Under the pieces are notes generated by a model. That model saw only the letters and a program-made list of their open reading frames with translations. It had not been told where the DNA came from and did not search any database. From the NCBI GenBank assembly GCA_016785225.1, contig JAFBJZ010000888.1, forward strand, positions 2,918,501-2,982,500: a stretch of DNA of 64,000 nt. The letters are read 5' to 3'. Position 1 is the first letter of the stretch. Each line of letters starts with the position of its first letter. The stretch comes from Psettodes erumei (taxonomy: Eukaryota > Chordata > Actinopteri > Pleuronectiformes > Psettodidae). Below are positions 13,601-28,800 of this stretch, piece by piece. A program made the translations under genes and the position numbers.

Positions 13601-14719
13601 TATAACATGTTCAGACAGGTCAGCGGACATCTTTCTGTTAAGATAGGGTTATGATAAACCAATTCCTTTGATGTTTTCTTGCACGACCGGCATCCAAATA
13701 GTGCACTGGTCCATGTGATAAATCATTACATTATGATATAACACATATGAAGAAGAGAGGCAAAGTTTCACTTCTCTTTCACCCTGTAACAGGACCTTAC
13801 AGGTATAACTTTGCATTCCCTGTGGACACTGAAAGTTTTACATACAGGCTCAGCTAGCCATATTAACCTCACCAAAGGAGGAAGCAACACCATCCCTTCC
13901 AATACTCGATGTTGGGGTTTTCTCTTCTTTGGTATTGGAACATCAATTTCCCATGGGCATGGCCTTACACGTGCAGTAGCTTCATTTTATGGGAAATACA
14001 AAGGAAGATGAGAGGTTAAGCCCCTTTGGCTCCATGGGTTCCTTCACAAACTACAATCATTGTACATTATCACTGATTGTGGTTCAATATGCCATCCTAA
14101 TTATACAGGATACTGTAGCCCATACTTCTCTCATCTCTAGCCTTAAGCATGGGAGGAGGTTGTCTTTGCACTGCCATAGCGCCAAGATCATGCAGGTTTT
14201 TGTAGCCTAAAGCCAAAGGGCAGTCTAGACATACCGCTAGAAGTACAATACATGGAGCAGGTTGTCTGGTTTAGACTTGCCCAAGGTAGAAGCGTTCAAC
14301 TAAGTATAAACAGTTTCTGAATTTAGTCTAACAGTACTTATGACAGTCTATAAGACCTGGGTTGTTCAAATTATAAAGGAATGAGAATCCAAATATTTCA
14401 GCCTCTTGCTGAGGAATTTCCACATGACAAGAGTATTAGCTCAGGGGTATTATTGTGGACCATACTGTCCTAATGTTACAGATTATACTGTAACTCAGAA
14501 TTCTCTTAGTCTTGGCTGTGAGCTCGATCAGCCCGAAGCAGAGGTGGAGAGGACCAGAGCTCTCCCTGCTGCAGCCCAGGCTGTGTGGTGCTGCCGAGCT
14601 CCAGGCAACACTCCAATACGACCAGATGTAAAAACTATCCAGCTCACCAGGGAATTCCCTTACCTCCCCTCTGAGTCAGAGTGTAGGCTTTCCCCAGCTC
14701 TCTCTCTCTCTCTGTTTGT

Positions 14720-14752
<33 letters not shown>

Positions 14753-17700
14753 ATTTTCCCTGCCTCTAGCACTCATTCCATCCACGGAAAGCAGGGCAAG
14801 CCAGAACACACACTGCAATAGGTGCGCCAGGTATGTCTTCCCACTCCCATGCCAAAAGAGCGGTTTGGGCAAACCGAAACACCGACACGACCTCAACACA
14901 TACACATAATAAAAATAACAGAAAAATGGAACCATGCACAACAATGCAAACGAAGATGGAAAGTTTCATAAGTGCCCACATTGTGGCTTTGCGAGAGGTA
15001 CAACTCTCCACTGCAGTGAAAAAACAAAATGATATGGCCCATTAAAAATACATGTCAGCGATAATTACTGTTGAAAAGAATGTTTACATTGCAGAAGAAA
15101 CAAAAATGTGGACTTGAGGTTCTCCAGTCTATCATTATCTAGCTCTAGTCTTATTAAACTTGCTTTCCATTTTTTGCGTGGTCTGCGATGAAGTAAAATA
15201 CTGGGGAAAGCAATATTCCACTGGTGGAATGAATACACTTTATCTTTAAAAGTCACATGAATACATAAAAAAAACTTTTATTGGGGCCAGAAGAAATCGA
15301 CCCTACACTCTCGTTCACTAAACAAGTGTCAACAGTAGGTCAGGACCATGATCGTTTTAATGCTCCGGTGTCTCAGTATACAAGGTCACAAGACAGATTT
15401 CTTAGGAAGCCCTGTCCTTTTCTGCTTTTCCTCTTCCTCTCCCTCTCCCTCTCCGTCTAGCCTCTGAGGGTCTTGTCTTTTCCGTTTCGCGCCTCTACAG
15501 GGAATCCCTCACAGATGACTCACTGAAAACACTTCCTACTGCACAACGCAAACAGGCCCGCGGGCGAACGACAGTAGTGGGCACACACACACACGCACAC
15601 AGCAACAAACATACACATGCACATGCAGTGGATGCACAGAGTTTGCATCAGTTATCCTGTGGGTGATGAAGTGGAGCAGTGGGGATGGATGTGGCCTTTG
15701 AAAAGTAGAGGTAATTATTTTTCAAGACACATTAACATGTCCCGCAGTGGCATCAGCTGTGAGCTGTGCTCTTGTCATACTGGGGACATTTCCGAGGGGG
15801 CAGACAGACAATCAGAACAACATCGAAAGAAAGTGAGTGAGATGAAAGTGGCTGCAAAAGAGGGAAACAAAGAAAGAGAATACAGGCAGGATTTTAGGAA
15901 GGGGCAACTACTCTGCCCTTCACACTGTAGATCATTTACATGGGTGCAACACATAACTACTGACCCAAACTCTACTTGTGTTTTTAATAGAAATGCTAAT
16001 ATTATGCATTGCTATTAGGTACCTTCCTTTTAAACAATCAAACTTAAAACTCACTTTTGCCTTTTTGTTATTTATTTTTAGCTTCAACACAATCTGTCAC
16101 CACCCACATTTCCAAATCTTATCCCCAGCAGCTTTATCACTAATCTTCAGTGACGTTTACTTGATGTTTATCTTTAGAGTAATCATTTCAGTCAGTGGCC
16201 CTGGTCCCTAAAACAAGTGTAAATTTATGTGATGACATGATTTGCAAAGGGGCAAATTGATGTTTTTGGATGTCTTTTTTGTCATCACTTAACCAGAAAC
16301 TGTTAATGGGCGGGTCTCTCAAAAAAGTGATGTCATAAATTATTCACTTAATGAATTGGTATCTGCACTCATTATTTTCAAGCAGGCAATTCGAAAGCAG
16401 ACAATGGGCTCTGTGCTAAAAGCAGCCACATCGTTGAGCATGTGAAAGCAAATGGAAACAGTTGAAATAAATGCATGCATTCATGATTTATGGATATCTC
16501 ATTTGTGCTAATAGGCTTTTGTTCTGTGTGTGATCTCCCTCTGACTCAACTTGGATGATTTTAACTGTATATAATTATTCACACAAGTTGGATTGGGACT
16601 CTCAAGAAACGTCTGTTGCTCCTTAGGATTGTGGAATTTTCTGGAAGGTGTTTATTGGAGTCAATTTTGGAAAGTGAGCAGCCGTTGTGACCTTTGATGG
16701 CAGCAACAGTAATGGCTGTCACCACTGTGGCAAAAGCCGTGATTGGTGTTGTGCTGCGCAAAGAGCTCGGCAGTACGTGCACATGTGTGCGTCCCACTGT
16801 GTGTGTAAGCACATGTCTGTGAGTGGTAATTATCGCAGTGCGATGCTCTGTATTTCATGGGTGTATTTAGTCATGAACTTTTCCAGCGGAAAATGAAACC
16901 AAAGTTATAGAATAAATCTGTAATATAATTATAATTTTATTGGGTTCTTTTTTTCCCCTCATCCCAGTTTGGTCCTTCTAAATCAACAATCAGAGAAATT
17001 TTAAGTCTGAGAGCCTTCATGAAACAGCAGGATTCTCTGATTAAAATGCCAAAAGACAGTATTTTGCAGTATATTTGGGACATAAGTACTTTTCCACACT
17101 TGCTCATAGATAGTTGCCATTAGTGAGTGATGTATGTGTTCCTGTGTGAGCATGTGTGTGTGTGGAGTGTGTAGGTCTGTCTGTAATGGGCTTTTTGACT
17201 TAGGAGACCCTGGAAGTGGTGGGTCATTAAAGTTTACATAAAAGCAGGCTAAGTAGTAGACAGACAACCTCTCCTTCGATCACTCACTCTCTTTCTCTCT
17301 CTCTCTCTCTCCTTCTCAACACCACAGAGACGGAAAACAAACCACTGAAATGTCGATGGCAGGCACGAGTGTGGGGATCCCGCTAGCACAGAGCTCTACA
17401 CGGCCTAATGTCTTTAACGGGTATTGAGGATAGAGGTAAGAAGAATGGAGGATGAGAGATTGAAAGGAGAGAAAAGGAGGAAACAAGGTACTGAGGTAGA
17501 CAGAGAGGAAGAGAGGGAGGAGGTGAACAGAGGGAAATGCAGCCAAGAGGGGGTCGTGAGTCTCAAATAGCAGGGATTCGAGAGGCAAAAGGTGTTGTGT
17601 ATGAATGGGCTTTCCTCTCCAGGGGATCCCCCTCCATGACTAAGTGAAGCCAGGAGGAGGGAGACCCCACATTACCAAGTTCATCCCCCTTCCCTCAAAG

Positions 17701-20700
17701 CACCTCTGCCTCCCCCTTCACCCCTGGTGTTTAACTGAAGACCGTTCCAACAGAAGATGGTAATTTAACAATGTACATTCCATGAAATGGTTTGAGGCAG
17801 CCCTGAAATATTCTCGTGATCAAATCCTGAACTGCTTCACTTTGTGGTGTTGAAGGTTTTCTAAAACCCTGGTAGTGAAGGCAAGTTGGACCTACTAACA
17901 ATCTATGCTGTTGTTAGTGACTGTTACATTTTGATGTGGAGAATTGAGGTGTGGTTTTCTTAATTTTGGATCTGGTTGACATAAATAGTTGACATGATGA
18001 CTGATGGACATAGTTTTATGCATGGCACAATACGAAAAATTCATTCACTCATTGACACGTGCAAAGAAGGTTATCTTCTCTTATTAGGGCTATGTTTTGT
18101 CAACAGACATTTCATCTTCCTCTTTCATCCTTATTGCTCTCATCATCTAACAGACTTCAGAGGTATCACCCGGCTTGACCTTTGCAGTGATTTAATAGGT
18201 GCAGTGCAGGAAATGATCATTTATGTAAATATGATCATGTGTTGTGTTTTTACTGCTGCTGCCTCCCACACAAGGAGGAAACAAAAGCATGCCCAAAAAA
18301 TGTGGGCAATGAAATGAATAACCTTTTGACCAAGAGTCAGTGAAAGACAGTAAGGATGAGTATCCAGTAGACTGGGTGGAAGAAGGAGCTAGTGCAAGTA
18401 AGTGAGAGGGTTAAATGTCAAAAGCAAGGGAGTCGGGGGGGGGGGGTGGGGTGGGGGGGGGGGCTTCAAGCAAGAGAGAGAGAAAGTGAGAGAAAGAGAC
18501 GTTGCACATGTCCTGGTTGTGATTCATCCCTTAGCTTGTGGCAAGCACCAATGAACAGGCAATGGAAACTACAGCAAATGTAAATATGCTTTGGTTAAAA
18601 ATATAGTGGCTTAATGCACACCACATGTGGCTCTCTGGCAAGGCCTGCTCTATTTTGACGGGAGGAGAGACTGAGGAAATGCGACGGAGGCAGAGTGGGA
18701 GAGAGACATTTGAAAGAGATATTAAGAAGGGAAATTGAGAGGCAGTAAACATGGTCTGTTGAGTTCAGCTTACCCTGGGCCTTCTCCACGAACACCACCT
18801 TTGAGTCAGGGAGGAAGTTGAGACCACTCAAGAGCATCATTTTGCCTCCCGTGGCAGGGTAACTTTCCACACTCTGCTTCTCCACCAAGGGAAGCTCCTG
18901 TGCTGAGCGCTGGGCTATTGAAAGGAAAACACACACACACACATTTCAGTACAGTATGTGAGCCCACATAAAACTCACTGCTGATCTCCATCCACTCCAA
19001 GGAGCACAAGCCCAACTCACAGCCAGTAAAACAGCAGTACTTGGTTAGCTAAACAGGCTTATCAACTTTATTGTGATGATTTCACGACCCCTAGCTAAGA
19101 GGCTTTCTGCCAACAGCTGCTCTTTAAATAACAGCGAAAAAGGCGGACAACTGATCAAAATAATATTTTCATGGTCAGATCCTTAGTGGTTACTTTCCAA
19201 AAAGAATGCTAAGCCCAACCACCTGTCTCTGTGTTTTATGAATGTGGTTTGCTAGTCTCTTTTGACCTTGGGGAACTGACCAGAGTCACAGCCTGAGTAA
19301 TATATATTCACTATCACAGAGCTGTGGAGTTCTGCAGGAGGATCTCAGTAAACAAATCTTCCTTTAAAAAAAGCCTTTTGTAATAATGAACCAATTTATC
19401 CTCTCTGGACCATAAACTATGAAGCCAGCACCATCTCACCATGTAACATTAATTGGCTTCCTTGGGTGCAAATAACATTGCACCTATACATACAAATTAA
19501 TGAAAAAGAAACAGAGGTTTCTTTCATTGCATTCATTCAACCGTGCCAAAACTGAGGCTGGCGAATGACCTCTATAGAACCTGTGCTAATGGGGTCTAGT
19601 CTTACCACAACAACTTGTGCACTCAGTCATAAAATGTGAACTGAGATAGATAACACGTGTGTCTGGCAATTATGTACAATGCATCTATTGCCATGGCAAA
19701 TTGCTTTGATCATATTAAACTTATTGGGTGCCGAGGCACCGAATCTGTGCCAGCAACTAATAAAACAGCAGCTCAGTTTTGCTGAAGTGGAAAGCGAAAG
19801 GTGAAAAGTCATGGCAGTTTGTGCGTTTACTTCTGTGTAAAGACTTACAGCATTCGATGGGGTTGGAGGCGGTCTGCAGGGACACTGTCCTTCCATTGGG
19901 CTGGTTGATGTGCACTCGAAACACCAACCGCACGCGTGTGTTTTTACGTCCAATGTCGGTTTCCCCTTTGCGGAGCTCAATGTCTGAATTGCGCAGCTTC
20001 AGGATCCCTGCACAATCAATTCTGGGAAAGAGGTGGGGAAGGCCAAAATTTAACACCACATTTCAAAGATTAAATAAAAGATACAGGAAAGGGGGGAGGT
20101 TTCGTGTTTTTGGTTTTGAGGCAGACTTGTAGGCTATTATGAAGCAATGGCAGGAAAGCATCTCTGCTTTTTCTGCTGTTACACAACCTACCGTACAATC
20201 ACAAATGATAAATTCAACAGAGCAGATTCTATAAGAAGGTATGGACAAAGGCTGTAGTAGGCATATTTGATGATTTGTCTCTGACTGTTTTACTGAAACA
20301 CTGAGCAGAGTGGCTGTGCATAAGACCCAGCAGTGAAGTCTCCGCTGGTGTTGCAGATCATGCACTGGAGGTTCACTGGAGCATGACCATGTCATTATTA
20401 ATCCAGCATGTCATCAAAGAAAGAATTGGACATTAATGACTTCACATCACAGTTTTAAAGGGTCACAGTGGTCCAAGAATAGCAGTTCTCTGGAGGAATC
20501 CTCTGGACTGACACATCATGGCTCACCACTATCACACAAGGTCTCATCAGCTGCAGTCAGAATACACAAAGTCACATAGTTCGTGTATATAGGGCTGAAA
20601 CCTCGGTTAATCGTTGCCACATGTAGCAGTAAACCCTTTTCTAAGCTGTCTCTCTTTCTTTATTTCATTTCACAATTTGGAGGCGAAGGGGTGCATTTTC

Positions 20701-22772
20701 TTTCCCTTTTTCTGAGTGGAAAAAAGGCATTCATTTTCAGACATGGCCTTTCATGAATTTAAATAAAACTAGAGTGGCTGGTAAAAAGTGAGAGAATACA
20801 AATAGGCTATGGTTTGGCATTATAGTTATTTAACATGGTAGCTCTTTGGGTGCTATTCCTGGAACATGGTAAATGTCAGGTTTTATACTGGTCCATTTTC
20901 CCCTAAGCTTTGGTTTGGACAATTTCAATAAATAAGAGAAAAAAACTGACGACCCACTCCCTATCAGCTCTGCATGATGTGTTCATGACATGTTCTTTAA
21001 AACAAATGTAAGATGCTGGATGTCATGGACGAGTTTGAAGTCAGCCTATACAACCTAAGATGTGACAAATCGATGTTCAGCATGGAAATGTTTAGTTATT
21101 CTAAAAAGTTATTCCAGATATTTATTTAAGACCTTACAGTGTGTTGTACTCATTGCAATTTTCAAAAGATAATATATGACTAGAAATTAAGCTACCTTAT
21201 GTGTATGAAATGAATTTTCCTAGAAGAGGAAAGAAAGACAGATTGAAACTGTCTGAAAGTTTGACTGCAGTTCTCGACTGTCTGCATCCCACACAGTGAG
21301 CGAATGATTGCTGGCATGAGAGCAGTGAGATGGATGCTGTGTTATCAAGACGACTGTTTAACAGTTCAGTGGAAAGAGACAGTTAAAGCCCTTGCTTCGT
21401 CTTTGACCTTTCAGATAGCTGGGGAAGAAATGGAGAACTTGCACTCCTCTTCCTTCGGCATGAGCACTGACGACAAAAGGGAAAAGAAACTTCCTTTTGA
21501 ATACGGTTTATGATATCATATTTGTCCTAAGGGACACATCAAGTTAAACGGGTGAGAGGCATCCCTAAATATGATAAAATATAAGGAATATTACGGTATT
21601 GTTAGAGATGATATTATAAAGTAGTGTATGCATATATACACATTGCCTTATACAACCTATGACGCGTAAGGCCATATATACAGCGGTTTTATCCATAACA
21701 CAGAGTTCTGGGCCCCAATCCAATACGTTCACTGCTCCCTAGTCTGAATGGAGCCCCCAGGACAGGAGCCGCTGCCTGGACACACTGCAGAGCACAGCCC
21801 CTTGGATTATTGAGCCCAAGCCTGATTTACCTTAACCGAGCAAACTTTTTCTTAAAGGTAAACAAAAAAAGATTATATTTAGTTGAGTCCGTGTGATGCT
21901 AACCAAACTGTAACAAAGTAAAACTTTCCAGACTTTTCATACTCACTCACACATAATCTTATTCTAGAAGTCTCTTTTACCAGTTCTTAATTCAGAAACT
22001 TTTTAACAGAGTACATTTTGACATTTCATAGTGAAAAAAAATAAAACAAAGGTGAATTTAATAATGGTAACGATGGCTGAATTGCGTTTTGCTGTTTCTG
22101 TGCTTGCTGGCTCACTGTCACACTGTCATGCCTCACTGGGGCACTTAAAAAGAACAGAGCCATCGTTAATGTTATTAGCAACACCTGGGTTTCTTCAACT
22201 CTGACAGTGTCTACTATCGAAATGTGTGCTGTGAAAAAACACCTGTGTTCCTCCAAGCACGAGTGCAACACCTAAATTATGCCGAAGAAGTGTTTTATAC
22301 ATTTTAAAAAATACATTTATACACTTATGTGGCTATTAATTGCCACTGTGTTGCTGTTGCTAAATGGCTAGCACACAACTGTGCTGGTTCTGTTAGTCAC
22401 AAATGCGGGTATAAAGTTTTTCATTGCACATTGCAGGCTACAGGGACCCTCAATGTGTCATGGCTCTAGTATTGTTGTTATTGTAAAAGATGTTGTTGTA
22501 TGCCGGCCCTCCATTTGTGCTGCTGGTTGGCCATTTATTTTAAAGCCCATTGCCTGTAGAGTCCCTGCACTCATTGGTCAAAATGAAGTCACCCATGAAC
22601 GTGTGTGTCGACAGTGTGCATTTATTTCACCTCCTCAGAACTCATGCATCTCTTGGGGGTGAAAGCACCAAGGCCTATTTAGAAGTGTGTGCTGCGCAGT
22701 ACCTATCATCAGACATTCTGTTTGTAGACTTAAAGCAAAGAGGGAGGTGCTGAGAGAGAGAGAGAGAGAGAG

Positions 22773-22806
<34 letters not shown>

Positions 22807-25800
22807 TGAGTGTGAGAGTGGGTTTGTGTGAGTGTATTGCAAAGTAGGGGTTACCAGAGAAAAATGTGGAAAGAAAAAGATGGATAGGTGACTTGTGGGG
22901 GTCTAAGAGCACTCACATGGCTCTCATGTTGTGTTCAGGCAGCAGAGGGATCTCCAGAATTTTGGTGTTGGATTGCATGACTTCGTGGCTGGCGGTGGAG
23001 ACGGTTTTGCCGGTGATGCGGTGGACCTGGTAGAAGGCATGTGGTCGCAGGAGGCGGTCGTCTGCGGTCCCTATGAACAGCTGCAGGGTGAGCGGCTCGC
23101 TTTCCATGTAGCCATAAAGCTGGCGGGAGAACAAAGGGACCCAGGTGAGAGGCAACATCAGGTTTTAAGACCCCCAACTAAGGCAACCCCTCATTTAGTA
23201 AATAGAGATTGAACGTACATCGGCTACTGATAGTTAAAGGGGCCTTTAATGACAGCCCTGACATGGTAGAGGGGCTGCGAAAATATACGCCCCCTTTCTT
23301 TGTTTGTTTTTTAGTTGGGTTGGAAACTCCTTTTCAGTGGTCTTTACTGTTCTCTTTTCCTGCTAGTTCAACATTCCTTTTGGGGAAGGTGAAAAAAAGT
23401 TTTTTGATGTCTTGGAGTCTGCCTGAGGTTGGGATCTCCTGGGTACAGAGATATGAGGGCTGATGGAGAAGCTGGCTTCCAATCACTTCACTGGTCATTA
23501 AAATCTCTCTGCTGGCTTTAAAAAGAAGTGCCTACAGAGGGGCATGCAGTCGACAGTGACTCAGTGGAGATTACCCTTAAAGAGACATTAGAAGGTACAA
23601 CTCTCATACTCATCAAAAAGTGATGAAAGTGACGATTAGGCAAATATCAACTTTCCTGTAAAAGTATGAGTTGCATTCTCAAAATTTAGACATTGGCAAA
23701 CCATACATTTAAAATCTAAAGTGTCAATAAAAAGGAATCATCCACTTAATAGCATGCACATAAGTTCAATAAATTATCCTGCTTTTCTCCAACTTTCTGT
23801 GAAGAGTATCAACATAAATCTAGACTGGAATAAAAGTTTCTGCATAGAACTTCAGCAAACTTTTCACCTAAATGTGATGGTAATAACACAGAAAAACTTT
23901 GTGGTGTTTGGCATGCAGACAGTCTCCAACCCCTTTGCCTTTGGGCAGTTATGAACATGTATTATGATTTCCATTAAAGCTCAGAGACTGTGTCCCACTG
24001 TGATGAAAGAGACTCCTGTATCAGAAACACCACTTCAAACAACTACCACTTCCTCTACCCGCCTCCATTAGCTGCTACTGCTTAACTAATAAAAAGATCA
24101 AATCTTTGAAAAAAAAGAGAAGAAAAACCCAGCATCCATGCACAGTTTGAAAAGCACTGTTGTCTTCGTGGTCAACGGCACTTCAAATATAAACTGCCAA
24201 TTTACATTCAGCATCCCCGGATCCTATTCCGACAAGGTCTAAAGCAACTTAATTTCATGATTTAACCAAGTGTGTAATAGTTCCAAAATATGAACATACC
24301 GGGTTGCAAATTCTAAAGTGTGGTGGAGAACAAATGATACATTGTGAGTGATGTCTGACCAAAATAATTTGCCAACCGAATGTGGATTTCTGGTGGAACC
24401 GAGTCTTACACCTCAGACCTCCCAGGATATGCTTTCTCTCAGCAGTGCAAAGTGGTCGTATGGTTGTATGGGTGGAGGTTGGTGTTGGCTCAGAAATCTC
24501 TCCAAACCTAAAAACTGTCAGGAAACTGCAGAATCCATCTGCTGCATTGAAAACTGAGAGGACTAACTTCTCATCAAGTGGACCTCTGTGGATCCACCCA
24601 GGTGGCTACTTGACCACATGTGACATTTACTGTTGGGGGATCACTTACTACAGACCGGGGCTCACCAAGCCATGGCCAGCAGAACAATCCCACAAATTGG
24701 TCAGTTACCCCAGCACACACCAGCACATCGCTTCACTCCAATTTTCTTTGAGCTACGTCCGAGTGAAAACAGTGGTACTGTCGAATGGAATAAAAAGCCT
24801 CTGTTGTTTATCTAACAGGCTGAGTCATCTAACAAAATGTGGACCACATGTAACCTATGACATAATCTGATTAATGGGTTTATAATTACCTTTGTAAGGG
24901 TGGTCAGGGATGAGATTGTGAGGAAGAGGAAGGCTGTTGGAGGACTGGAGAGCTACGTCATTAGAGGTCTTTGGAAATTAGCGCTACGGTGTCATGGACA
25001 CCTAATTTCTTTGGTTAGAGAACAAATTTGTCTGGATATTGTATTAAAAGTTGTCTGGCCTGATAATAAACATGGAGATCAAATGCCTTTGGTCTGTACT
25101 TGATGACAGATCTTTTGGATATGGGACAACGCACAGGATGTGTTCTTTTTTCCCCCAGGTCCACAATTTTCAGTATTAATTAGGTTGGATAAAAGTAGGT
25201 TATGAGTACAGAAGAGCATATATCCATATGTCTCCATAATCTCAGCACCAGGGGTTATTTGCCTTTGCTTTTTGATTCAGATATCAAGGGAGCGCAAAGG
25301 GAGAGGTTAAGCTAAGGCTGTCATTCATCTTCAGTTCCAACTGTCCTATTTTTCACTTCACCTTCACAGTGTCTCGAGCAGCTGTCTTGACCTGTGAGCT
25401 AGTCACACATGCTAGTCATCAGTGAGTTAGGCCGAGGTCAGGAGCTTCTTGAAGTCTTGGCATCCCAAGGGGCCACTTCATCTATGCAGTGATCTCACCG
25501 GCAGACCCCGCTCTGCTTGTTATATTTTACTTATGGTGTCACCAGAGGTAATTATCCATAGCCACACATGCTACCAGTTACTTGCGTATTGACTCTTGAG
25601 AGGGCTATGGTGGAGCATGAGGTACAAATCTGAAACACCGGAGCGTTAAATTGCATGAACTTTCCTTATGATTTAATAAAACGCAGGCAGCCGCGCTACA
25701 AAGCAGTGTCGTCTGTCACTTTTGCCTCAGTAGACTTCTTCGGATTTCTTGGTGACCTCCAACCATTACCTCAGCTGCCACGTGGCTGTCAGGGGCTCAG

Positions 25801-28800
25801 CAAGAGAAGCGGGGGGGGGTGTCTTTATCTCTTCACTCGTTTTGCGGTAGCGCACGATGACGGTGGTGTCCTCACTCAAAGCCGTAGTGACCTCATGGAG
25901 GAGAGGAAGTGATTAATGAGGTCAGGTAGTCCTCTTGGTGACGCTGGTCTTCCCAGCAGCAAAGGAAGGCGGTCTAGTCCCCCTTGGGCGACCTCCCTCG
26001 ATACCTTTACCATATGTGCTCCCCTGACCCTCTCCCTAAGGCCCCCGCTTGGCTTCTGCTAAACTCTAGTGATGCTCACTCAAATACACGCCACAAGCAG
26101 AGCACAAAACTTACTTCTTCATTTTATTCTCATAGGAGAAATAAGATGTGGGGAAAAAAGTCGAGATTGTGTCGTAAACTTTAAGTGTGGGCCGACGACA
26201 GAGGCTTCACACACACCTGTGACCTCAGCTTTGTATTTGTGTCTAATGCTGTCTGCGAGGTTGGACCCGGGAGCCACTAATTTTGACCAGATGAGCTTCT
26301 CTTGCTGTAACTGCAGCCTATCTGGCACGCGCACTGTATATTTATTTTGGGATAATCTAAACCGAGTTTGAATCGAGCCTTGATTTGCAGCTGTTTCAGG
26401 GTGCCAACTCCTGCCACTGTGTCAGCTAGATCCATTTACACCTCCCACCGCAAGCCACTGTTGCACGAGCCATTTTTGATAGCTTAGGCTCAAGTAAAAC
26501 ATTGTGGATATGGCAGCTGATGCATTAATTGTGTAATTATATGCAGCTGTATTGTCTGGGTCAGTTGTGATGATGGGGGGCGTCGAGCAGAAAAGGGAGA
26601 CGAGGGCGCATCCCAGCCACTTTCCACCATTCATCTCCCTGTTGCCTTTGGACCATTGCAGATCCATCATCAGTAGAAAAAATCCAGTCCAGTCCTTGGA
26701 ATACAACCCCCCACCCCAGCTTCCCACTTTTTTTTGTTATTTGCGTCCATCAGTGAAATCATTTATGATAAAATAAGTGTTTTTTCATATATATATATAT
26801 ATTTTCACAGCACATATTATCCCTCACTCACTCTCTTCAGTAATAGTGACAATGTCAATTCTGCCTGCACCTGGCCTCAACAGTTCAAAGAAAGGATTTG
26901 AGCATGTAATGTTTAATAATGACTTGCTGGTAAATTAGATGTGTCTGGCCTGGCGAGACACTAAGTGTGAATACACTCCACAGGCCTGCAGTGGGCTGCC
27001 TTCTATCCCTCAGCAGTGATTTCATCACTGCCTGGAGAAATGTCATGACTCGTAGAAGTCCACGTGGCGCAAAGATTTGGGGAGAGGAGAAGGGAAAGAC
27101 GCAGAGGAGGGGGGGGGTGGACTGAAAGCAGGGGAGGAGAACTACAACAGCAGATTGAGGCTTTTTCCCATTATCACGCTCCTGTCTCTCTGTAGAGCAC
27201 TGACAGTCGCACAGCCAGCCTTTGCTGTACCCAATTAAATGTACACTCATCCAAGTTGTGTCTCCTTCCAGACGTTACTCTGTCCCCCTCCTGCCACATA
27301 CTGAATGCATAAGGCAACACATGCAATGCTTTAATGTGATCTGTTTCCATTTCTCCAAATGCTGCTCCCTTTATAAGCAACCAAACAGCTATATCCCTCA
27401 AAGTTTTTTTTGAACAGTGTACTCCAGTGTTATGTCATTGAGGGCGTAGTTTCAATCACTACCCCGTGTCTAGACCAGTGAGGGTCCAAATTCCACATAA
27501 AAGAATGACTTTGTCACCAGCACAGCCTGCCATAAGAAATATCTTCCAAACCTACAGAAAATTTGAGTAAGATGAAGCACGAACAACTGCCGTGCCCCCC
27601 AATGGCATTACTACCACCAATGTCTTACCTCATAAATCTGTGGGCTGTCTGGTTATCACCTCAAAACCAGTGAAAACGCTGCACATTTCGCTCCATTTTT
27701 TTCCACTTGTTATTAACTGGTAATTAGTGGTAGCCCAATACCAGTGTAAGGGATGCCCCGCAGATGTTGGCCCACAATTTAAGAGTGGCATAAATATCCC
27801 TTTGGGCAATGAATAATTGCCCTGACTAAGCTATAACAGCACTACAGGGTAGACTAAGCCTTTTGAATATCAAACGAGGGGCGGCAGCAGATTTAATGAA
27901 CAATTAGAAGCTACGGTATAGGCTGCTGTAGATTTGGGGTTTTCTGTGAGACATTACGCAGCCAGTTAACACCGGATCCCAAGGTGAAACTGCACATGTG
28001 AAGATCCGAGCACGTGTTTACCGAGGCCTTTCATGTTGCTGCGGCGGAAACATACTGCAAATTTGATGTGCATTACATACCGTTGCAGGGGAACGGAGAT
28101 GGTATTAAGTCACGCACACGTTAAGAGGGACGATGGCCACATCCTGCTGAAATTACACCATGTCTGTTGCTGCTTTAGACTTAATGAGAGCGTGGGTTAG
28201 ACAGTTTGTGTACGTGTGTGTGTGTGGGGGGGGCTATAGGCTTGTCATTATCCTATATGAACTAGCCATATGCACGACTGAGCTGCGTGCTGGGCAATAG
28301 GTTTAATACTCCACAGGTGTTGTTGTCTCTTGTTACCATGGGCCTGACGGATGAACCTCAACGATTTTGCAACATCTTCAACTGAACCCACATATTACAC
28401 CAGAGCCGGGTCACGTCCTTAGTCACAATATTGTCAATGAAAATAATTCTGCATGATTCCACTTTTTTCCCCCAATGTTCTCCTGCGGAAAAACCCATCA
28501 ATCACTGTCATAGCAGTATCCTGAGTGAAGTAAGACCAGGATGTTAGCTTTCCGGGGCACAGCTACGAAAATCATCCTGTAGACGTTTTGGCATAGCTGT
28601 GGTAAGAGAGGGGAGAGTCTGGAACAGTGCGAGAGGAGCCGATAGAGAGTAACCTGGATCCCCTTAATGGCACTGTGGTCTGCTGCAGTAAATAAAGTGG
28701 AAAAGCAGCCACGGGGGTCACAAAGTGGACCAATCATGAGAGAGGAAGTTAAAAGGCTGCGGATGCGGAGGAGGGGATGGAGCGATGGAGTGCGAGTCCA

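Larger units (their letters stand above)
10194..18773 (-). other. nfatc1 intron 6 (8.6 kb)
   Basis: Contains CT-rich simple tracts (14698-14755, including a TGTC run, and 17287-17314), a G-run (18435-18463) and a unique block at about 16370-16570 that resembles regulatory DNA. Segment 13440-14400 has fragmented open frames but nothing recognisable. Confidence 0.85.

Noticed and set aside
13440..14400. Coding-like texture in intron 6
   Set aside because: Frames are short and broken and nothing is recognisable. Not enough to call an element.
24382..24870. 162-codon plus-strand frame in intron 3
   Set aside because: I considered a retroelement remnant, but no conserved motif or terminal repeat is visible. 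Treated as chance.
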